Positions 60,313 to 64,000 of a DNA stretch of 64,000 nucleotides are shown here, one piece after another. A model generated the notes under the pieces. It was given only the letters and a program-made list of their open reading frames with translations. It had not been told where the DNA came from and ran no database searches. The translations under genes were made by a program, and so were the position numbers. Source of the stretch: Vibrio natriegens NBRC 15636 = ATCC 14048 = DSM 759 (GTDB lineage: Bacteria > Pseudomonadota > Gammaproteobacteria > Enterobacterales > Vibrionaceae); NCBI RefSeq assembly GCF_035621455.1, contig NZ_CP141822.1:1426001-1490000 (forward strand), read 5' to 3'. How positions within the stretch are numbered: the first letter of the stretch is position 1; each line of letters starts with the position of its first letter.

Positions 60313-62106
60313 TTAATTGATATTGACGATTGCGCCTTTAATGGTGGTATTTCCTGAAGCAGACAGTTCCGCACTGGCAGAGCCTTTGGCCGTTAACGAA
60401 GTGGTGGCGTCTGCTGAAACGTTCATTCCCTTTATGTTGGTGTCTCCCGTCGCTTCGATACTGGTATCACCGGTTGATTTCAGCGAAATGTTTCCGCCCG
60501 CCGATATGGTTATGTCTTTAGGGGAATCCAACGTGATTCCACTGTCGTCTAAAGTGACGGTGTTGCTGTTTTGATCGGCGAGCGTAATGGACTTTTCATC
60601 GTCACTAATGGTGATCGAATTTTCACCGGGCGTAGTGATGGTGATGATCTTCTTGTCATCGTCGAACTCTATTTTGAGTTTGTTTTTAGTCACTATCGCT
60701 TTGGTGTAGTTCTCTTGGGTGAGCTCATAGGGCATCGCTTTTTTACTGCTGTACAAACTGCCGAGAATGATTGGCTGGCCGGGATCTTGGTTGATGTAAC
60801 CGAGCACGACCTCATCGTCGATTTCCGGAATAAAAAAGTTGCCACTTTCGTTAGTCGCGTAGTAACTGGAAAGCCTTGCCCAAACCTCGTTATTGGTATC
60901 ACCTAATGCGGGTACTTTTACTTTGATTCGATATTGGGTTTCTGAGTCTTCATTGAGCTGAGTTACTACGCCGATCTGTAAACCGTCCACGGGAGGAAGC
61001 CATCCCGAGGCGGGTGGGGCACCGAGGTCACGATGCTCTGCAGACCATACCGGAGCAAGCCCCAAGTCAACGGTCGTTAGCCACTGACCTTGCTCGATTC
61101 TGTGATGTACCGCGCCGATATAGTGAGAGCCGTTGAATCGATCGCCAACGCCTGCTAACTCGATAAGACTATTAATTTGCGCCTTTGCATTACCTTGAAA
61201 CGTGACAGTGCCACGTACTTTGGCAAGCATCGACTTCGCACGTTGTCCTTTTGCCCAGTTGGTCAGGCTGTCCTGGGTGTAACAGGCTGAGGTTTGCATT
61301 CGATATTCACTAATACCTAGCACGTTTGCCAGTTCGCTGGCTGATAAATTCCCCTGGTTACTAATCTCGGTCGCTGCAGATTGTTGCGATAGCATTGCCT
61401 GTGTACTGGGGTCCCAGGCGGTACTGGTTACACTACTAAATTGATAACGTGCGTCTACTTCCGCACAGAAATTGATCAGGTCAGTGCCATAGGTAACGAC
61501 AAGTGCCGCAGGATCACTGACGGAAGGAGCCTCTACCGAAAGTTTGTTTTGCTGGTTTGCTACTACCAAGCCATTTGCTTCAGCACGAGTCAGCATAAAG
61601 TCCCAGTCACTGCAGTTAAACTGAACCAGTTCGTCGTGTTCAACAGACGTACTGTCTACGCTGTCAGCCGTGATACTTGAGTAGTTGCTAATAAGAGAAT
61701 TTATGATGTCGCTGTCTTTTTGCTTCAAATAGCATTGGCTTTTTCTCGCTATCGTCATGGCGACCGCTTGATCTTTGCATGTCACATTGAGCGTGGTTTG
61801 GTTGTTTTCGCTGATGCGAATAGCATGATTGGTCACCACGCCTTCGAAGATGGTTTCGTCTTCCGTTCCGTAGCCGGCATCGATAGTGATCGTTGACCCT
61901 GGCTTAAATGTGTTTCCTGAGCTGACTTCAAAAGTTTGATCAGCGATGTCTCCGTCACGGATCTCAAGCTCTGCATAGGCAATATGGTTTACCTGATAAA
62001 AAACATTGACCGAGATAATGCCAATTGAACTCTCAATGACATTGCCATTTGATTTGATGCTTAACGTGACAATGTCACTATTGGTCTCGGTGGGAGATGT
62101 TGCCAT
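60313..62106 (-). CDS. VgrG-like central spike protein (Afp8-like)
   Basis: A 597-residue protein fusing gp27- and gp5-like parts. Residues about 15-330 form the gp27-like hub, the OB-fold follows at about 375-450 (VTQLNEDSETQYRIKVKVP), and residues 480-597 are a repetitive beta-helix needle (SGGNISLKSTG-like repeats, TGDTSIEATGDTNI). It forms the trimeric spike under the tube. There is no extra C-terminal toxin domain. Confidence 0.92.
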   Translation of the reverse strand: MATSPTETNSDIVTLSIKSNGNVIESSIGIISVNVFYQVNHIAYAELEIRDGDIADQTFEVSSGNTFKPGSTITIDAGYGTEDETIFEGVVTNHAIRISENNQTTLNVTCKDQAVAMTIARKSQCYLKQKDSDIINSLISNYSSITADSVDSTSVEHDELVQFNCSDWDFMLTRAEANGLVVANQQNKLSVEAPSVSDPAALVVTYGTDLINFCAEVDARYQFSSVTSTAWDPSTQAMLSQQSAATEISNQGNLSASELANVLGISEYRMQTSACYTQDSLTNWAKGQRAKSMLAKVRGTVTFQGNAKAQINSLIELAGVGDRFNGSHYIGAVHHRIEQGQWLTTVDLGLAPVWSAEHRDLGAPPASGWLPPVDGLQIGVVTQLNEDSETQYRIKVKVPALGDTNNEVWARLSSYYATNESGNFFIPEIDDEVVLGYINQDPGQPIILGSLYSSKKAMPYELTQENYTKAIVTKNKLKIEFDDDKKIITITTPGENSITISDDEKSITLADQNSNTVTLDDSGITLDSPKDITISAGGNISLKSTGDTSIEATGDTNIKGMNVSADATTSLTAKGSASAELSASGNTTIKGAIVNIN

Positions 62107-62118
62107 GTCGCCTCACTT

Positions 62119-62784
62119 TTAGCTCAAAGGTGGAAAGTAGAGCTTGGTCCCAGGGGCAATGTTTCGCACACTGGGTAATTGGTTGTATGCCGCCACTTTG
62201 GAATAGTAGGAGCTGTCTTTGTAAATTTGATGGCAAAGTCCCGGTAAGGTGTCACCCGCTTTAAAAACGACATGATGTGTCAGATCGGGGGAGGACTTTT
62301 TGGCAAGTGCTTCTTTCTCTTGCTCAGTGAGAAATTGAGTAAAGTTTAGTGTAGCGGTTGCGCGTAAAGGAACACCACTTGAATCAAAAAGCACATAAGA
62401 GACAGACATGGACGTGAGGCGTCCGCGAAAGCTAAGTGCCGTGCCCCAACTGATTTTGACAGGGTTCGGTTCGTGCTGCTTTCCGTTATAGTCGTAGATC
62501 ACTTTCCGAAGCAGAGTCAGCTGGTCTTGAACGGACTTTCCTTTTTTATACTCAACCACACCCGTAGCATCGATCATTATTTCAAAACTGAGTTTCTCAC
62601 TTTGGTATCCCTGAAACTGCACTGTCGGCGCTATATCGCCCTGAGATTGTCGGTGTTTGCAAGGGTCGTCGGTATATCCAATGCCATAATCCTGCTTGAT
62701 GGAATTTGGATTAAGCATGGCATTAAAAGTGGTTGCGGTATTACCGGAAGCTGCAATCGACTCAATTTTTAGCTTATCGACCAT
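62119..62784 (-). CDS. LysM-domain tube-spike adaptor (Afp7-like)
   Basis: A 221-residue protein. The first 160 residues form a tube-initiator-like domain, and the last 50 are a LysM domain (VFKAGDTLPGLCHQIYKD, then NIAPGTKLYFPP). Such proteins link the tube to the VgrG spike in Afp and PVC particles. Two bases separate it from the DUF5908-like gene. Confidence 0.88.
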   Translation of the reverse strand: MVDKLKIESIAASGNTATTFNAMLNPNSIKQDYGIGYTDDPCKHRQSQGDIAPTVQFQGYQSEKLSFEIMIDATGVVEYKKGKSVQDQLTLLRKVIYDYNGKQHEPNPVKISWGTALSFRGRLTSMSVSYVLFDSSGVPLRATATLNFTQFLTEQEKEALAKKSSPDLTHHVVFKAGDTLPGLCHQIYKDSSYYSKVAAYNQLPSVRNIAPGTKLYFPPLS

Positions 62785-62786
62785 GC

Positions 62787-62993
62787 TTATCGCTCTCTGT
62801 TTTCTTGTTGGAGTTTACGGTGCATCCATTTTATGGTTTGGAATTGCGCCGTGTGTTGAGAAGAAACCTCGGAGAGAGCTCCTGTGCCTTTATCCGCGCC
62901 GTCACATTGGTGCTCCTTTTTTTGTTTCGACGATTTTTTTTCTTCAGTCGTGACATTGGAACGAATCGACATTTGTTTGATTTCTATAGGCAT
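62787..62993 (-). CDS. DUF5908-like small protein (Afp6-like)
   Basis: A 68-residue protein beginning MPIEIKQMSIRSNV, the typical opening of the DUF5908 proteins found between the tube and LysM genes of eCIS loci. The remainder is a charged Lys/Glu stretch. Position supports the call more than sequence. Its role is not well established. Confidence 0.78.
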   Translation of the reverse strand: MPIEIKQMSIRSNVTTEEKKSSKQKKEHQCDGADKGTGALSEVSSQHTAQFQTIKWMHRKLQQENRER

Positions 62994-63015
62994 ACGTTAG
63001 TCACCTCTTGAACGG

Positions 63016-63459
63016 CTATTTTGTGCGGCTTGCTCTGCTGTAACAGATCTCAACTTCTTCAATCGCAACGTCATTTTTCGTCGAGTTGAACCCTTCAACT
63101 CGCCATTTAACGGGGTAGGCGTTATAGAGAACCCATACCCGGCATGGAGAGCCTTTTTCATCAAGCAATCGGACCGAGACCGTTTTTGGGACGATTGCTT
63201 TGGACAGTTGTGCTTCAAGCGTGTCCTGACACCATTTCACCAATGCCGAACTGGAATCAGCGATACCCCGCTTTAGCGTCAGATTAGAGTGTTTGATCAC
63301 TTTAGGTAGGTGATAGACCAGATTATTGCCGCCTTCCTGATAGTCTTCGGTATCTATTTGAGCTTCTAAACCAGAGATTTCCTGAAAAGCAGAATCATCT
63401 TGGTTGTTACCGATCACTACGCTGAAGTAAAACGCGGGTAGGGGCCATTCATCTGCCAT
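63016..63459 (-). CDS. eCIS tube protein (Afp5-like)
   Basis: A 147-residue tube protein of the T4 gp19 type. It starts MADEWPLPAFYFSV at 63459, with GGAG about ten bases upstream; an earlier in-frame Met exists, but this start matches the paralogue next door. ISGLEAQIDTEDYQEGG and the KRGI segment are typical of the fold. It probably forms the first ring above the spike. Confidence 0.85.
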   Translation of the reverse strand: MADEWPLPAFYFSVVIGNNQDDSAFQEISGLEAQIDTEDYQEGGNNLVYHLPKVIKHSNLTLKRGIADSSSALVKWCQDTLEAQLSKAIVPKTVSVRLLDEKGSPCRVWVLYNAYPVKWRVEGFNSTKNDVAIEEVEICYSRASRTK

Positions 63460-63544
63460 AAGCTCTGATCTCCAATAACGCTTTGTATGCCACAAACTGG
63501 CTTGGTTAACGCATCAAGCACGACAACCAAGCCAATGAGTTGCA

Positions 63545-64000
63545 CTATGAGGTTGTGATTTCTAACCCTTCATGTGCCAGTTCTATGGTTTCTACGGCAA
63601 CCTCATTACCGTCGGATTTCAAGTCGGTGCCTGTTACTTTTGTTGGCCACGCATTTTTTAGTTTCCAGCTCATCACCACACCACTATCTTGATCAAGTAA
63701 GTTGATGGTGACGGCGGTTCGAGCAATGGTGTTCATTTGGATCTTACTAAACCAGTCATAGAACTTGTTATCACTCTTAAAAATGCCTTTTTTCAAAGTG
63801 ACGTTACTGGTTTTCACTAGCCCCGGCATCTTGATCGTCGAGAACACTTTGCTGTTGCCTGCGCGGTATTCAATTGGTTGGGCTTCGGTATCCAGACCTG
63901 ATACTTCCTGGAATGCGGCGACCATACTTGCGTCGGCACCAGCACCACCATCCCATTTGACTTCAAAATGGAATTTGGGCATCGGCCATACGGTTTCTGA
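63545..64000 (-). CDS. eCIS tube protein (Afp1/Afp5-like), cut by window edge
   Basis: A tube protein paralogous to the previous gene: EVSGLDTEAQPIEYRAG and LKKGIF match its ISGLE and KRGI segments. The frame stays open to position 64000 and reads SETVWP before the ATG at 63982. This lines up with DEWP in the neighbour, so the true start lies beyond the window, probably only a few codons away. The sheath genes of the particle are expected further right. Confidence 0.85.
   Translation of the reverse strand, partial: SETVWPMPKFHFEVKWDGGAGADASMVAAFQEVSGLDTEAQPIEYRAGNSKVFSTIKMPGLVKTSNVTLKKGIFKSDNKFYDWFSKIQMNTIARTAVTINLLDQDSGVVMSWKLKNAWPTKVTGTDLKSDGNEVAVETIELAHEGLEITTS

Noticed and set aside
59998..60357. 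A 119-codon plus-strand frame over the PAAR gene
   Set aside because: The Gly/Pro/Thr-rich translation mirrors the PAAR repeats on the other strand, and the PAAR call is secure.
42021..64000. A type VI secretion system or ordinary prophage tail
   Set aside because: There are no TssJLM membrane-complex, ClpV, terminase, capsid or integrase genes. The DUF5908, LysM adaptor, tape-measure and AAA+ ATPase genes point to an eCIS.

Overview
The window looks like part of a gammaproteobacterial chromosome, most likely a Vibrionaceae-type organism. This is an inference from recognisable NlpI, PanF-YhdT, Mqo and RlpA-like proteins, the AT-rich intergenic DNA and the tightly packed operons. I saw no rRNA, tRNA, CRISPR array or intact insertion sequence.

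Left third (1-16606): an accessory metabolic region. It holds two paralogous arginase-fold hydrolases (487-1359 minus and 7486-8361 plus), an MFS transporter, an EthD-domain protein, three AraC-type regulators of one family, a zinc-free MDR oxidoreductase, a cyclase-family hydrolase, a complete ribose-type ABC importer (8677-13142) and an EamA exporter. Together they look like a regulated uptake and breakdown pathway for a small nitrogenous compound. The substrate cannot be read from the sequence, and both hydrolase types depart from the usual metal-ligand pattern.

15572-21527: a beta-glucoside unit of the asc/bgl kind, with a LacI repressor, PTS EIIBC, family 1 phospho-beta-glucosidase and LamB-type porin. 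Two operator-like palindromes lie in the divergent control region.

22096-36304: mostly ordinary chromosomal genes. These are panF-yhdT, a small TonB-C-like lipoprotein, a GlxA-type regulator opposite a LysE-type exporter, an RlpA-like lipoprotein, an exported amidohydrolase, a HAD phosphatase with a DeoR regulator that share an operator motif, nlpI, a DUF3316-like protein, mqo, and a homocysteine S-methyltransferase-family enzyme.

36499-41743: a complete, GC-richer hca set (hcaEFCBD with divergent hcaR) for the initial dioxygenation of 3-phenylpropionate or cinnamate. No ring-cleavage genes lie beside it.

42021-64000: most of an extracellular contractile injection system (eCIS, Afp/PVC type). 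The structural operon runs on the minus strand from the right edge: two tube proteins, a DUF5908-like protein, LysM adaptor, VgrG-like spike, PAAR tip, gp25, two baseplate wedge proteins with a small fibre-like protein between them, a tape-measure protein and a large envelope protein with a degenerate GH18-like barrel. Converging on it from the left are the AAA+ ATPase, a DUF4157 cargo protein with an unrecognised C-terminal domain, and a small second putative cargo sharing a leader motif. Sheath and cap genes are not in the window and presumably lie beyond its right end. The eCIS cargo end and the arginase/cyclase cluster are the two places most likely to hide new biology.
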